Of a DNA stretch of 64,000 nucleotides, positions 22,485 to 31,487 are shown piece after piece. The stretch's first letter is position 1, and every line of letters begins with the position of its first letter. Origin of the DNA: Conchocele bisecta (lineage: Eukaryota > Mollusca > Bivalvia > Lucinida > Thyasiridae); assembly GCA_029237695.1 (NCBI GenBank), contig CM055277.1, positions 36,056,242-36,120,241 on the forward strand, in the 5' to 3' direction. Made by a program: the position numbers and the translations under genes. The notes below the pieces were generated by a model. The model was not told where the DNA came from. It made no database searches and saw only the letters and a program-made list of their open reading frames with translations.

Positions 22485-22916
22485 TTAATTAATTTGTTCA
22501 ATATAGTAGCCGACGAGACCCACCACACCCATTCCCACGAAGATGAACGCGATCTCGCGGTCTTTTTGGGCCTCTGACGGTACATAGAAATCTGAAAGTT
22601 GGGGCTCGGGATCCATTGGATCAAGACTTTTCTGCGGATATGCCAGCGCGTACTCGCGGTTGGCTTCTTCAACGTTCTGGAAAGTTTGCGCGGCGTGATT
22701 CTCACGGCGAAGCTCTTCGTTGACCCAGTCCAGATGGGCGGTTCGTTTTTTCGACCACGCTTCCTTTGCGCTATTGAGTTGTTCTACAGCTAAATCATGA
22801 CGTTTGCGCTCCTCATCCACGTTCAAGCTTCTCATTTTTGAGAATATAAAGTTGCTACCGCTGAACGCCAATGCGTTTACAAGTGCACCACCTATCATTA
22901 TTCCGATCGAAGCCAT
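22485..22916 (-). CDS. Polinton membrane protein with central coiled coil
   Basis: This is an intact 143-aa frame. The N-terminus IGIMIGGALVNALAFSG (residues 4-20) is a small hydrophobic, glycine-rich segment. The middle is strongly charged and helical (ERKRHDLAVEQLNSAKEAW). A second hydrophobic segment IAFIFVGMGVVGLVGYYI closes the protein. It starts directly after the stop of the next upstream gene (22,917), so the two are probably co-transcribed. The layout suggests a membrane-anchored accessory or virion protein; no function is known to me. I associate the family with invertebrate Polintons. Confidence 0.8.
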   Translation of the reverse strand: MASIGIMIGGALVNALAFSGSNFIFSKMRSLNVDEERKRHDLAVEQLNSAKEAWSKKRTAHLDWVNEELRRENHAAQTFQNVEEANREYALAYPQKSLDPMDPEPQLSDFYVPSEAQKDREIAFIFVGMGVVGLVGYYIEQIN

Positions 22917-23150
22917 TTATTTCCATATATTAGCAGGTAGAATTCCAACTTTAATTAGATAATCTCGGGTCCAAACTGAGGCCGCTACATCTAAGGTCGC
23001 GAGCCCTGCGTCTCTCACAGTAAAGTCCAATTTGGGAGTGGACCCTCCTAGGGCCATCTTTGATAGTCGAGCATACCCGATACTGCAACCCGATATCACC
23101 ACGGCGTGATAAAGCGCATTCACTATCATTTTACCATCTTGTTCAGCCAT
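22917..23150 (-). CDS. 77-aa Polinton small protein
   Basis: An intact frame that reads MAEQDGKMIVNALYHAVVIS and ends GILPANIWK. It is moderately hydrophobic in the first half without a clear transmembrane helix. It sits between two membrane-type genes with no spacer on its 3' side and 2 bp on its 5' side, so it belongs to the same minus-strand unit. The function is unknown. Its intactness and tight packing support it as a real gene. Confidence 0.72.
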   Translation of the reverse strand: MAEQDGKMIVNALYHAVVISGCSIGYARLSKMALGGSTPKLDFTVRDAGLATLDVAASVWTRDYLIKVGILPANIWK

Positions 23151-23152
23151 TG

Positions 23153-23700
23153 TTATAATTTATTGCATATTAAAATTGGATCGCGATCAATGTTTAAATG
23201 GGGTGCATCCAATCGTTTCGTAACTTTTTTAGGAACCGCCGTTGGAGTTGGGGTTCTGTTGTAGAGATGGTAAAGCACACTCAGGGTACCCACAACTGTA
23301 GACCACCACCAAACAACCACCCACGGGGGTCCAATCAGTTGGAGCAATCGGCTCCAATTCAATCGGGGTCTTGTTGCACTCGGAACCGATTGCTCTGTCT
23401 TCAGATGTTTTGCTGTCTCCGTCCCCAATCTCGATTGGAGTTTGGCCTCCCGAAGCTCGGCGAGTATTTTATCTTGTTTAACTTTTCGGGCGGCCCAGCT
23501 GCCTGTCTTTTTGGGTTTTTATGTTGTGCAACCCCCAACTCCAATCGCGATTGGGTTGTAGGATCAATCGGAGTTGGAAGTGCTTTATCACGCCGTGGTG
23601 ATATCGGGTTCGAAATTGGAGTTGGAGCAATCCCCAACGCCGTTGGAGGTGCAATCGGGGATTGCTGTTCCGTCACTCTCGCGGGTGTGTCTTGTGTCAT
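23153..23700 (-). pseudogene. proline-rich membrane protein, one frameshift
   Basis: It starts MTQDTPARVTEQQSPIAPPT at 23,700 and is proline/threonine-rich to about 23,450. After a frameshift near 23,420 it continues as ETAKHLKTEQSVPSATR, a hydrophobic stretch with WVVVWWWSTVVGTLSVLYHL (one membrane span) and a basic tail ending at 23,153. The length is about 180 aa. It sits 2 bp upstream of the next gene. The DNA has many 'ccaatcgcgattgg'-like inverted words, which also occur in the 24.1 and 28.0 kb genes. The role is unknown. Confidence 0.65.
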
Positions 23701-23718
23701 CTTTTATAATATTAGAGC

Positions 23719-24256
23719 TTATAGTTCGTGGGCATATATGTCCAAATTGACAGTGTTTACCCGTGGTCAACGCGGTTGTCAGTGGAGCTAAGTACATTCC
23801 AAACTTGTGATAAATTGAGCAGCAGGCTGTTCTAAGAGTGTGTCCTATAAAAGGGTCAGTCTCTAGATCGTGAATGATCCCCTCGGTGTTTGGTATAGGG
23901 AGAAGTATACTAACGGCGGTAGCATACAAATGAATAGCCGCCGATCCAAGAGTTTTTGTCATCTCTGCCCCCAATTTGGATTCGTATCGCGCATACATTT
24001 TATCAATCTCCGCATCTGACATCTTATCCACCTGACAAACTGAGAGACGCCTACCGAGATAATGCTCCGATTGTCCCCCAGCAACCAGCGCAGCTAGCCG
24101 CTCGTGTTGCGCCGCATTTTCATTCGTATCGGCCCCAATCGCGATTGTCAACCCCGATTGCTCTGTCGGAGTTGATGTTTCATTATCTTTCAGGATGTCG
24201 GCAGTCGGAGTTGAGGTTTCTTCCATTAGCTGATCGAGAAATTTGTCGCAGTTCAT
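23719..24256 (-). pseudogene. conserved Polinton protein, frameshifted near the 3' end
   Basis: I place the start at ATG 24,256 (MNCDKFLDQLMEETSTPT), directly below a copy of the TTAATTTTAAGAAAA promoter-like motif, although an upstream hydrophobic in-frame extension to 24,391 exists. The middle reads KMSDAEIDKMYARYESKLGA, then TKTLGSAAIHLYATAVSI and DPFIGHTLRTA, and the end reads LAPLTTALTT. I associate this arrangement with invertebrate Polintons but know no function. Near 23,765 a frameshift bypasses the expected stop at 23,719-23,721, so the open frame runs on into the next gene. Confidence 0.7.
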
Positions 24257-24296
24257 TATTGCTAATTTTCTTAAAATTAATTTAATTATTCTAACA
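24257..24296 (-). promoter_or_regulatory. promoter-like AT-rich motif upstream of the 24,256 gene
   Basis: On the minus strand AATTAATTTTAAGAAAA lies within 30 bp of the ATG at 24,256. The same word, in the same position relative to the start codon, precedes the plus-strand gene at 26,555. Further copies or close variants lie at 24,460-24,490, 24,511-24,535 and 32,180-32,205. Confidence 0.6.
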
Positions 24297-24369
24297 AGTC
24301 TCATCACATATTGCCAAGCGCACCACCCGATACTTATGATCACCGTTATGCTCGCAACAAAGCTCGCAG

Positions 24370-24540
24370 CGGAGCACCAAATTGTTAACATTGTTAACCA
24401 TTGTTCAGCATTTGTTCAACATTTGTTAAGCATTTCTTCAGCATTGTTCAGCAATTGCTAATTAATTTTAAGAAAATTATAAAATTAATTGTTAAGCATT
24501 TACTCAGCAGTTACTAATTTTCTTAATTTTTTCAAAATTA
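24370..24540. repeat. intergenic 11-12-bp repeat cluster and promoter-like motifs
   Basis: From 24,380 to 24,460 variants of CATTGTTCAGCATTTGTT repeat about six times with a period of 11-12 bp, some forming short inverted pairs (AACATTGTTAAC-type). AATTAATTTTAAGAAAA follows at 24,460-24,476 and an inverted version lies at 24,511-24,530. No ORF covers this stretch convincingly. It may be a regulatory hub or replication-related site between the ATPase and the next gene. Confidence 0.5.
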
Positions 24541-25216
24541 TTAATTGATAACTTTATAAGCAGTTGGTTGATCAGTCTTTAGCAGAAGCTTGGCGTGCTT
24601 AGTTTCGGAAAGCATCTGTCGAACCTCCAGGCGCTCCTCGCGCGTTGGGATAACGTCATTCTCTCGAAGACAGTCATCGGAATGAGTCTCGGTCCTTGCA
24701 GTGAAAAAGGGCGACCCATTTCGTTTGCTCGCGCAGATCCTTGAGGACAGCGTTGTATTTTTAAGTGGAGATCCATACGCTTTGCCTCGCATGGCGGCCA
24801 GAAAATGCGAGCTCGGAGAGCATGTCCTTCTTTTTGGTCATCGCCGCCTTGGCCGAGCAATCTTCAATCACATATAGGGTGGGCTCACCCTGGAATCTTT
24901 GGTATAAACCACGCAACCAATCGTGAAGCCTATCACCGGGGTCAATAACGTATACCTCAGGGTCGGTCCATATCCACGGGTGCCGCTGATAAGTATCGTT
25001 GTGCCGCACAGTGGGACATAGGATCACAATGTGACGAAAGGCATCGCGGTAGGACCCCTCGAGTAAGTCGAGGATGAAAACCGTTTTTCCACATCCTGTC
25101 TGCCCACATATTATGGCAGAGTGGGCATCTCCAATCGTGAATTGGTATTGATTGCTAAATAAATCGGTAGATGATTTTTGTATTAAATCAGTAGATCGCT
25201 GATACGTATCGGCCAT
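24541..25216 (-). pseudogene. ATP: FtsK/HerA-type genome-packaging ATPase (A32-like)
   Basis: The motor drives genome packaging into the capsid. The start at 25,216 overlaps the end of the capsid gene by 29 bp. Walker A GQTGCGKT lies at about residues 38-45, and a Walker B-like LYVIEDCSA near residue 118. The next conserved segment, MLSELAFSGRHA, is followed by VWIST. The C-terminal third is in other frames: ARTETHSDDCLRENDVIPTR and KHAKLLLKTDQPTAYKVIN in 24,792-24,541. Two frameshifts (about 24,780 and 24,715) split it. The order ATPase directly after capsid gene is typical of this class. The normal family length is about 225 aa, matching the span. Confidence 0.9.
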
Positions 25217-26485
25217 CTTCGATGTTCAGTTGTGCGTCTGTAATTATATATAAGTACACGTTCAATGCGCCAGCTCCGTCTGCCTCTTTGGTTATCTGGA
25301 TCGTCACACCCTCGCTAGCGTTCTCAACTTGACGTCCGCTACCGTGCATTTGGTCGTCGTCGCTGGCTCGCATGTCTAGCCATAATGCATATTTGGTAGT
25401 CAGGAACTCCGCGAGGGAGACGGCCGATAGCTGCAGGTCTTTGGCAACCGCGGCAACCTCCGGGGAACGCTTAGAGCCGGAAGCAAACTGTTTTCTGACT
25501 TCGTCCCACTGCTGGTGCGCGCGAAGACCCGTCTTGATTGGGGACTCCCTCGATCGTCACCTCGACCTTCGTGATTTTGGGGTTATAGAATTTGTCGGTT
25601 TTTCTAGCACCGAGCGCGAACCGAGCATCCTCGAACAGCATCAGTATACCTTTCATAGAGCGGGCGGGGACGTTGACATTAATATTCCACAATGTGTCGC
25701 TTTTGTCTTTCGTCATCTTACGGTGGCGAAGAACTCGGTCGGTAAAGTATGGCAACGCGCCCGGCGTACTGGGTTTCTTGGATCAATCGTGTGAGTTCGG
25801 GCATCGTGCCCTCCGAGGTGTCTACTCCAGCGAAACATTGTCGATCGTAATACGTCGATAACATGTCGGTGGCTATGAGAACACGGCCGTAGTCGTTGAA
25901 CGTTAGTTTGTATTCGAGGCGGTCAGCCAAAGCACTCTGATAGTATGGCATGTGACTCTCCAGCAACTCAAAGTCGAGCGGGATGTAGAAGCAGTTGCCG
26001 TAAGCGGCCGGGATCGCGTTGTCGCTTGCGTCGTTATCTGCCTTGTTATCAGCCCCGATTCTAAGTTTGGTTACGTTCTTATTTTTACTGGTGTCAATAC
26101 CCTGATAGACCGCGTTTTCGTGCTCTTGCGCCGTCTTCCACAGGTCCTGATAGCAATGATAGACGTCGCTGTCATCGATCGACATCACCTCATTACCAGA
26201 AATCTTTATCATGGTCTTCTTGACTATGGCGCGACCCAGGTTCTGAACGATGGTTCGGTTCGCGTCCGTCGATGTTAGCGAAATAGTGAAAGCGAGGCGA
26301 ACAGTACCCGGCACAATGACGTCGTGAGTTCCGAGGTTGGGGAAGCGGACTAAGAGCTGCTGGTTCTGGTCGATCGTCGATGGTTTGTTCGTAATAACGA
26401 CACTCTGTCTCACGCCTTTTGCCCCGAGGGGCTCACGCAGTCTGCGGTATGGATTGAGTTTGCGACCGTATTGACTCGAAGACAT
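25188..26485 (-). pseudogene. MCP: major capsid protein (double jelly roll candidate)
   Basis: The gene forms one span of about 430 codons, a size expected for the Polinton major capsid protein. The N-terminal piece (26,485-25,718, 255 aa) begins MSSSQYGRKLNPYRRLREPL and is rich in alternating hydrophobic strands (VRLAFTISLTS; YCQDLWKTAQE-like helices between). A second piece (25,755-25,471) and a third (25,373-25,188) ending NVYLYIITDAQLNIEDGR complete it; frameshifts near 25,740 and 25,480 separate them. Evidence is position (between ATPase and the 26.5-kb divergent promoter), size and general strand content. I do not derive a fold from sequence alone. The protein would build the icosahedral shell. 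Confidence 0.87.
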
Positions 26486-26554
26486 AATTTAGTAACTATT
26501 AAACTCGTATGGTTTTGTCTTTAATACATAATTAATTTTAAGAAAAATATAAAG
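26486..26554. promoter_or_regulatory. divergent promoter between capsid gene and 26,555 gene
   Basis: Only 69 bp separate the two start codons. The stretch contains TAATTAATTTTAAGAAAA (about 26,529-26,546), the same word as upstream of the gene starting at 24,256, placed 9 bp before the plus-strand ATG. It should drive late structural genes in both directions. Confidence 0.65.
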
Positions 26555-27842
26555 ATGACTGATTACGATGTTAACATGGATGAAATCGGTAGAGACGATT
26601 ACGTCGATGAATTAATGATGATGGATAACGATAATCTAAACGTGCCCTTCATAGAGACTCCCAGTTTTCCCAATCCAATCGCAATTGGGGGAAATAGGTG
26701 GCGCTACCAGCAGCGTTGGTCAAAGTCAGGAATTACTTGAGGGAGCTATAAACGACTACTACAACAATTTGTCAGGAATCGGTCTGGTCCCGTCTGTCGG
26801 TCGCGACTACTCCAAGTTCGAATTGGATATGCGTGGTAGGTTGCGACTAAAATCATCAAATATCTCGATCATCCACACGGGTAAACCCCTATCGCTAAAC
26901 ATCATTGCCGGAAACCGGGGCGGTGGCGAAATCATAAAGAACGAACTAGGATTTCCAGATTGGGTGCGTGGTAAAACAATTATGCTGGCCCGCGCTGTAG
27001 AGGCCCTACAGTATACCGACGAAACGATGGCGAAGACGGCCACCGCGATAGAAACGGTAGAGCTCAACGAGGTCACTCAAATAGCCACCGACGTTATTAA
27101 CACGATGGAGACCACGTTCAGCGAAAACGAAATACTCAACGATGACCCACCGTTACCTCTTCGAGAACTCCGTGGACTCGATAAGGCTCTACAAACGGTC
27201 CAGGGCGAACTGGTCCTTAACCTCTCCAAACTCACGGTGCTGGATGAACATATCGCGCTAGAAGAAAGAAAACTGGAGGAAGCCGGTGACGATAGAGAAT
27301 CTACCGAGCGAATCACCGAACGCCTGCGGTCGTTGCGGGACGAAAGAGAAGCTCGATTGGAGGCTGCCTCGACTAACCGTGTGGCTCTCCACACCCAAAT
27401 AAGTCGGATCCGCGAAACAATCTCGAGGGTTCTGCACGAGGACACGACACTCGGTGAGCGTCTTCGCACTCTGTTCAGAGAGCAGGGCGTCATGATAGCA
27501 AGCATCCTCGCAGCTGTCGGCATGACTATATCAACCATAGTTCTAGCTTTCAATGGTGGTGCGGCGCCACCACCCGCGCCACCACCAGCACCCGCGCCAT
27601 CCGGTGGAGCCAAGGAGTGGGTAAAAAAACAACTAAAAGCCCTCGCCAGTCTTCTAGCTAAATTAGCTGGAAAGGCGGCTGCCGCACTACCTGGACTGAT
27701 CGGAAGTATCGTTTCTTACTTGTTATCTATATTATCAAAAACGGTCGGATGGCTCGCCAATAATACTTGGGCTTTAATCGTGGCAATCGCCGGTCTCCTA
27801 CTATTCTCCGCCAGAGAGTTCCTAAAACCAAAGCGCGAGTAG
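26555..27842 (+). pseudogene. coiled-coil membrane protein next to the capsid gene, one frameshift
   Basis: It starts at ATG 26,555 with an acidic N-terminus (DYDVNMDEIGRDDYVDEL); after a frameshift near 26,690 it continues for more than 370 codons. Parts: YNNLSGIGLVPSVGRDYSKF, a long coiled coil (about codons 190-290, with LDKALQTVQGELVLNLSKL and EERKLEEAGDDRESTERI), hydrophobic GVMIASILAAVGMTISTIVL, an Ala/Pro linker (APPPAPPPAPAPSG), a helical KEWVKKQLKALASLLAKL, and two further hydrophobic stretches ending NNTWALIVAIAGLLLFSA. I associate this arrangement with capsid-adjacent genes of invertebrate Polintons. It may be an internal or membrane-active virion protein; that is inference. It converges with the 28,184 gene (21-bp overlap). 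Confidence 0.8.
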
Positions 27843-28184
27843 TCCTATCACCACGAGGGCGACGACAAGCCCTAATTTCTCCTCCTCGTGTGTTGTGCTT
27901 CCAATTTCAACATTGTTGACGATTGGTGTTTCAACACTGTTGACGATTGACTTGGGGGGACTCAATTCGTGAATTGGGGGTGCTGGGTTCAACTTCAATC
28001 CCGATTGTGTTGAGTGAGGCGCATCCAATCGCGATTGGCTTGGGTTTTTTATGACCGTCTTGGTGATGATATCCGTGTTCACGTTACCGTTGTGGCCGAT
28101 TTTTTGATTGGCAGTGGCGATTACGAACTGATTATTGTAACCGTCAACCGGGTCGTCTCGTAGTATCATATTGCTCGGCGCCAT
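27822..28184 (-). CDS. C-terminally anchored 120-aa protein
   Basis: An intact frame. The soluble N-terminal 95 residues are rich in Asn, Pro and Ser (IRASN-free, with NNQFVIATANQKIGHNG). The end, LGLVVALVVIGLLALWF, is a single membrane span at the very C-terminus, so it is tail-anchored. Its 3' end overlaps the convergent gene by 21 bp and its start overlaps the next upstream gene by about 19 bp, which is typical of tightly packed Polinton genes. The function is unknown. Confidence 0.72.
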   Translation of the reverse strand: MAPSNMILRDDPVDGYNNQFVIATANQKIGHNGNVNTDIITKTVIKNPSQSRLDAPHSTQSGLKLNPAPPIHELSPPKSIVNSVETPIVNNVEIGSTTHEEEKLGLVVALVVIGLLALWF

Positions 28185-28528
28185 AAAAATCCAAATACAT
28201 AGTCTACTGGGGTGCTGGCATTCTGCAAAACGTCTTGATAATTCTGGATCGCCTTCTCCAGGTCCACCCTAGCTGAGATGGCGTCCTCTACAAGTGTCAG
28301 GAATTGTTTTTGTGCATCAAACGCCGTTCCCGTGCCCAGTATAGAACTGCGAGTTTGCTTCTGTGCGCCGAGGATGGCCCAGACGTACGTGCGAATGGAG
28401 TCGTTGAGACGAGTAACCCCGGCCTGCATGAACCCTAGACCCGTATCTAACATAAATCTACCCCACGCGTCCTGAACCTCAGCAGCCTGCTGTATGTAAT
28501 CGACGTGAGCCCGTTTCGGAGGTAACAT
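28166..28528 (-). CDS. 120-aa helical protein, unknown
   Basis: I take the start at ATG 28,528 (MLPPKRAHVDYIQQAAEVQD) rather than the upstream 28,567 codon, because the extension is Cys/Gly-rich and lies against the neighbour. The protein is mostly helical, with WGRFMLDTGLGFMQAGVTRL and QNYQDVLQNASTPVDYVFGF. No domain is recognised. It overlaps the next gene by about 19 bp, suggesting coupled translation or one transcript. The frame is intact. Confidence 0.7.
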   Translation of the reverse strand: MLPPKRAHVDYIQQAAEVQDAWGRFMLDTGLGFMQAGVTRLNDSIRTYVWAILGAQKQTRSSILGTGTAFDAQKQFLTLVEDAISARVDLEKAIQNYQDVLQNASTPVDYVFGFLWRRAI

Positions 28529-28567
28529 TTTACAAGAAAACACGCCACAGTGCCGACCTCCAGACAC

Positions 28568-29203
28568 TTACGGCCCGAAAGTCATCGTCGAGGGGTCAAA
28601 ATTCCCGGCGTTCCGACTGACGATGTGGTCGCCGGAGTGATCGTGTCTAAAATCAGTCTGCGTCCAATTTCCGGAATGACCCCGAATGAGAACGTCCCCG
28701 TGGCCGGTGGTGGTAGGAAATGCTTTCTGTCTCCAGTCCGCGTCTTTTGAAACGTTAAATTCGTTACACAGTCTTTCAAACGCCATACGGTCGTATGCGT
28801 TGGAAATGGGATCCCAGGCGTCGTCTTGAGGTAGTGAAATACCTAGTTCTTTGAGAATCCTCCTAATTGTGAAAGTTGTAGACACTTCGGAGCATGACAT
28901 TCTTGGATGTCAGATGGTCTTGATGCGAAACTCCACACCCGGCCATTGCGCACCATACAGCAAAATTTATTTGGTTCTGCCAAAACTGCATCGGTGTTGC
29001 TTTCCACCATTTATCACCTCCATCGTAGTAATCTTGGGCAGCCTATATTGTTCAAAGATGTTAGGGAAATTGGTGGCAAAGCCACTGTCCGGTCTAACTG
29101 TTACAGTTGGGTGTACAAGGGGATTAACAACGTCTTTTTGCGTGTATTTACCACCGACCGCGTACTTTGCATTAGAATTGAAGCTAAATGCTTTGGTATC
29201 CAT
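28568..29203 (-). pseudogene. 211-codon Polinton gene with two in-frame stops
   Basis: Two open pieces, 29,203-28,967 (MDTKAFSFNSNAKYAVGG) and 28,900-28,568 (MSCSEVSTTFTIRRILKELG), lie in the same frame; the 66 bases between them translate without a shift except for TAA at 28,967-28,969 and TGA at 28,910-28,912. They are therefore one gene with two nonsense changes. The C-terminal part includes AYDRMAFERLCNEFNVSKDA and an Asp/His-rich end. I know no function. It starts 14 bp from the divergent penton-like gene, so both probably share a promoter. Confidence 0.75.
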
Positions 29204-29217
29204 TGAAAGATATTATT
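29204..29217. promoter_or_regulatory. very short divergent start region
   Basis: Only 14 bp (AAGATATTATT-type) separate the minus-strand start at 29,203 and the plus-strand ATG at 29,218. Promoter elements must therefore overlap the coding sequence of one or both genes. Confidence 0.4.
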
Positions 29218-29920
29218 ATGTTTGCTACTATCACTAATGTTTTCAAAAAGAGCGAGTTGGTGTAACTTCAAAAATAATATCGACAACTGCTGTGGAAAAC
29301 GCCGGGTAGGCCTCAGATCAATCACCTTCACGGTTGGATGGCAGAATGTGGGAAAGAGTGAAGGGTTTTACTATGTGAAGGATAAACAACAATTATGTGT
29401 AAAGCTGCCTCACGGACTGTGGGGAATAAGACAGCTCAAAGATTTTGTCACCTCAGAGCTTGACGGTATAACAACCTCACAGTATCGAAGGCTACCGGGC
29501 TCGCAACAATGACCATCAGCCCTGATAATAAGGTAGTGGTCTCCCGGGGGTTGGGTATTCAACTCGGTTTTAGAGAGACATACTCCGTAAATAAAGGAGT
29601 GTTTACCTCGGGTGAGTATGTCGGTGATAACCCGGTGGACTTCGCCTTCACGAAAACTCTCAGGGTGCACCTGGATCGGGTGAACACGTCGTACAACACG
29701 GTAGACGGATCCCCCAGCACATTACTGAAAACCGTGCAAGCCAGCGACTGTTTCTTTGGGGATACGGTGACCTTAGACTTCCCACACCCCGAGATGAAAG
29801 TTTTGGAAACGGGACACATCCACGAATTTACGGTCTCTATTCTCGATGATCAAGCGAGAAAGTTGAATAACTATTACCCGATTTCGGTAGTTCTCGAAAA
29901 TTTCCAATTGAGTATAGGTT
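29218..29920 (+). pseudogene. mCP: penton-like minor capsid protein
   Basis: The expected product is the single-jelly-roll protein that fills capsid vertices and holds the fibre. The reading begins at ATG 29,218, shifts frame near 29,263 to a piece with VGLRSITFTVGWQNVG and LPHGLWGIRQLKDFVTSEL, shifts again near 29,510 to TISPDNKVVVSRGLGIQLGF, and carries on through VNTSYNTVDGSPSTLLKTV to HEFTVSILDDQARKLNNYYP. A TGA in the neighbouring frame at 29,918-29,920, just after an A run, is the likely original stop. The present open frame runs past it and fuses to the fibre gene. The class call rests on motif order, size and position before the fibre. Confidence 0.72.
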
Positions 29921-29946
29921 GCCCCAATATTATAATTTTATTTATT

Positions 29947-31466
29947 ATGAGTATATACGGACCAGGTAGTTCTTCCGATTGGGTGACAAATTCAAAGAAT
30001 TTGGAACCGGCAGAAGGTGGATTCATCCCGACAGAGGGCGACTTTTTAACTACCGGAAAAACCAAGGCCCTGATCAATAAAACTATATCGAAGGTCACAA
30101 ACGGGATTCACAGGAGTATATCAGATGTTAGAGTTGAAGTGCTGACGGCGACTGCGCAAATTGAGGGAGTCCGAACGGATATTGAGGACTCTCTCATCAG
30201 AGAAACGGAACTAAACGAACTAGGTAAAAAAATAACCAAATTTCGAAAAGAGGTCCGGTTGGGGATTGAGAAAGCCCGAGAAGACCACCAGTCGGACCTT
30301 ACGGAGGCGTATGGGATGTTGCGCTCAGAGGACTCTCATCAGAGAAACGGAACTAAACAAACTAGGTAAAAAAATAACCAAATTTCGAAAAGAGGCCCGG
30401 TTGGTGGTTGAGAAAGCCTGAGAAGACCACCAGGCGGACCTTACGGAGGCGTATGGGATGTTGCGCTCAGAGGACTCTCTCATCAGAGAAGCGGCACTTA
30501 CCGAACTAGGAGAAAAAATAACAGAATTTCGAAAAGACCCGGTTGGGGGCTGAGAAAGTCCGAGAAGACCACCAGGCGGCCCTTACGGAGGCTTATAGGG
30601 TGTTGCGCTCAGAGGACTCTCCCAACGGAGAAGCAGCACTTACTGAACTAGGAGAAAAAATAACAGAATTTCGAAAAGAGGCCCGGTTGGGGGTTGAGAA
30701 AGCCCGAGAAGACCACCAGGCGGCCCTTACAGAGGCATATAGGGTGTTGCGCTCAGAAGACTCTCTCAATAGAGAAACAGCACTTACAAAACTAGGTGAA
30801 CAAATAACAGAATTCCGGAAAAAGACCCGAGAAGACCAACAGGCGGCCCTTACAGAGGCGTATGGGGTGTTGCGCTCAGAGGATCGGACGGGGATTGCGG
30901 GATTAGGAGCCCGAGTGGTTGAATCTATCCGCGCCGTTGATGAATCACTTGTTGCGGTTGATGATAAAGTAAATCGTGTTCGTAGAGCCGCGACCAAAGC
31001 GCTTGAGGAGACCTCTGAAAAGATTCGTGCTGAGGCTCATACCTCTATCGGGGTCTTGCCGGATTGGTGAAAACATTGAAAACGCAAAAACGTGTCATCA
31101 CAGTTTGGGCTGAGAAGCGGGGCCTATTGAATGAGGGGCTCTATGAATATTCGTTCGGTGCCAAAGCGAGCAATAAATATGGGGGATATGCCATGCCAGC
31201 TCCAGGTACACTTCTCCGAATGGCTGTCTGCTCGGTTAATGCTAATGGTAAACCTGTGGCCGCGGTCGTGATAAATCTTGTAGTGGATGGGGAAGAACGG
31301 GGTTGGAGTCAATAAACTCGCTGGAGATATTTCATCGGTGGTTTTGTTCGCCGGTGATGATCTAATTAGACTTTCCGAAGGTAGTGTTATTAACTTTGTT
31401 ACGAAAATCGCTGACCCAGCGAGTTCTTCCACTATTGTCTCATTGTTAATTGAACTTAAGTTGTAA
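29947..31466 (+). pseudogene. repetitive coiled-coil fibre with C-terminal head domain
   Basis: It starts at ATG 29,947 (MSIYGPGSSSDWVTNSKNLE). A glycine-rich lead is followed by a long heptad region made of about five 48-residue repeats (30,250-30,880) of the type REAR-x-GVEKAREDHQAALTEAY, expected to form a trimeric shaft. From about 31,080 the head begins: ITVWAEKRGLLNEGLYEYSFG, then GYAMPAPGTLLRMAVCS, and after a frameshift near 31,300 LSEGSVINFVTKIADPASSS with the stop at 31,464-31,466. This layout matches a virion fibre that contacts host cells. The repeats have lost 2 bp in two units, and other shifts break the frame. No host target can be inferred. Confidence 0.75.
30260..30880 (+). 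repeat. in-gene tandem repeat, unit 144 bp (48 codons), about five copies
   Basis: The word GAAGACCACCAG recurs with starts spaced 142, 142, 144 and 123 bp (anchors near 30,283, 30,425, 30,567, 30,711 and 30,834). Units of 142 bp have lost two bases and shift frame; the last has lost 21 bases in frame. Confidence 0.9.
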
Positions 31467-31487
31467 AATATTAATATATTGAAAATC

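Noticed and set aside
24257..24391. N-terminal hydrophobic extension of the 24,256 gene
   Set aside because: It covers the promoter-like motif and an AT-rich gap; the ATG at 24,256 fits better.
25372..25861. plus-strand ORFs opposite the capsid gene
   Set aside because: They are antisense shadows of the broken capsid frame.
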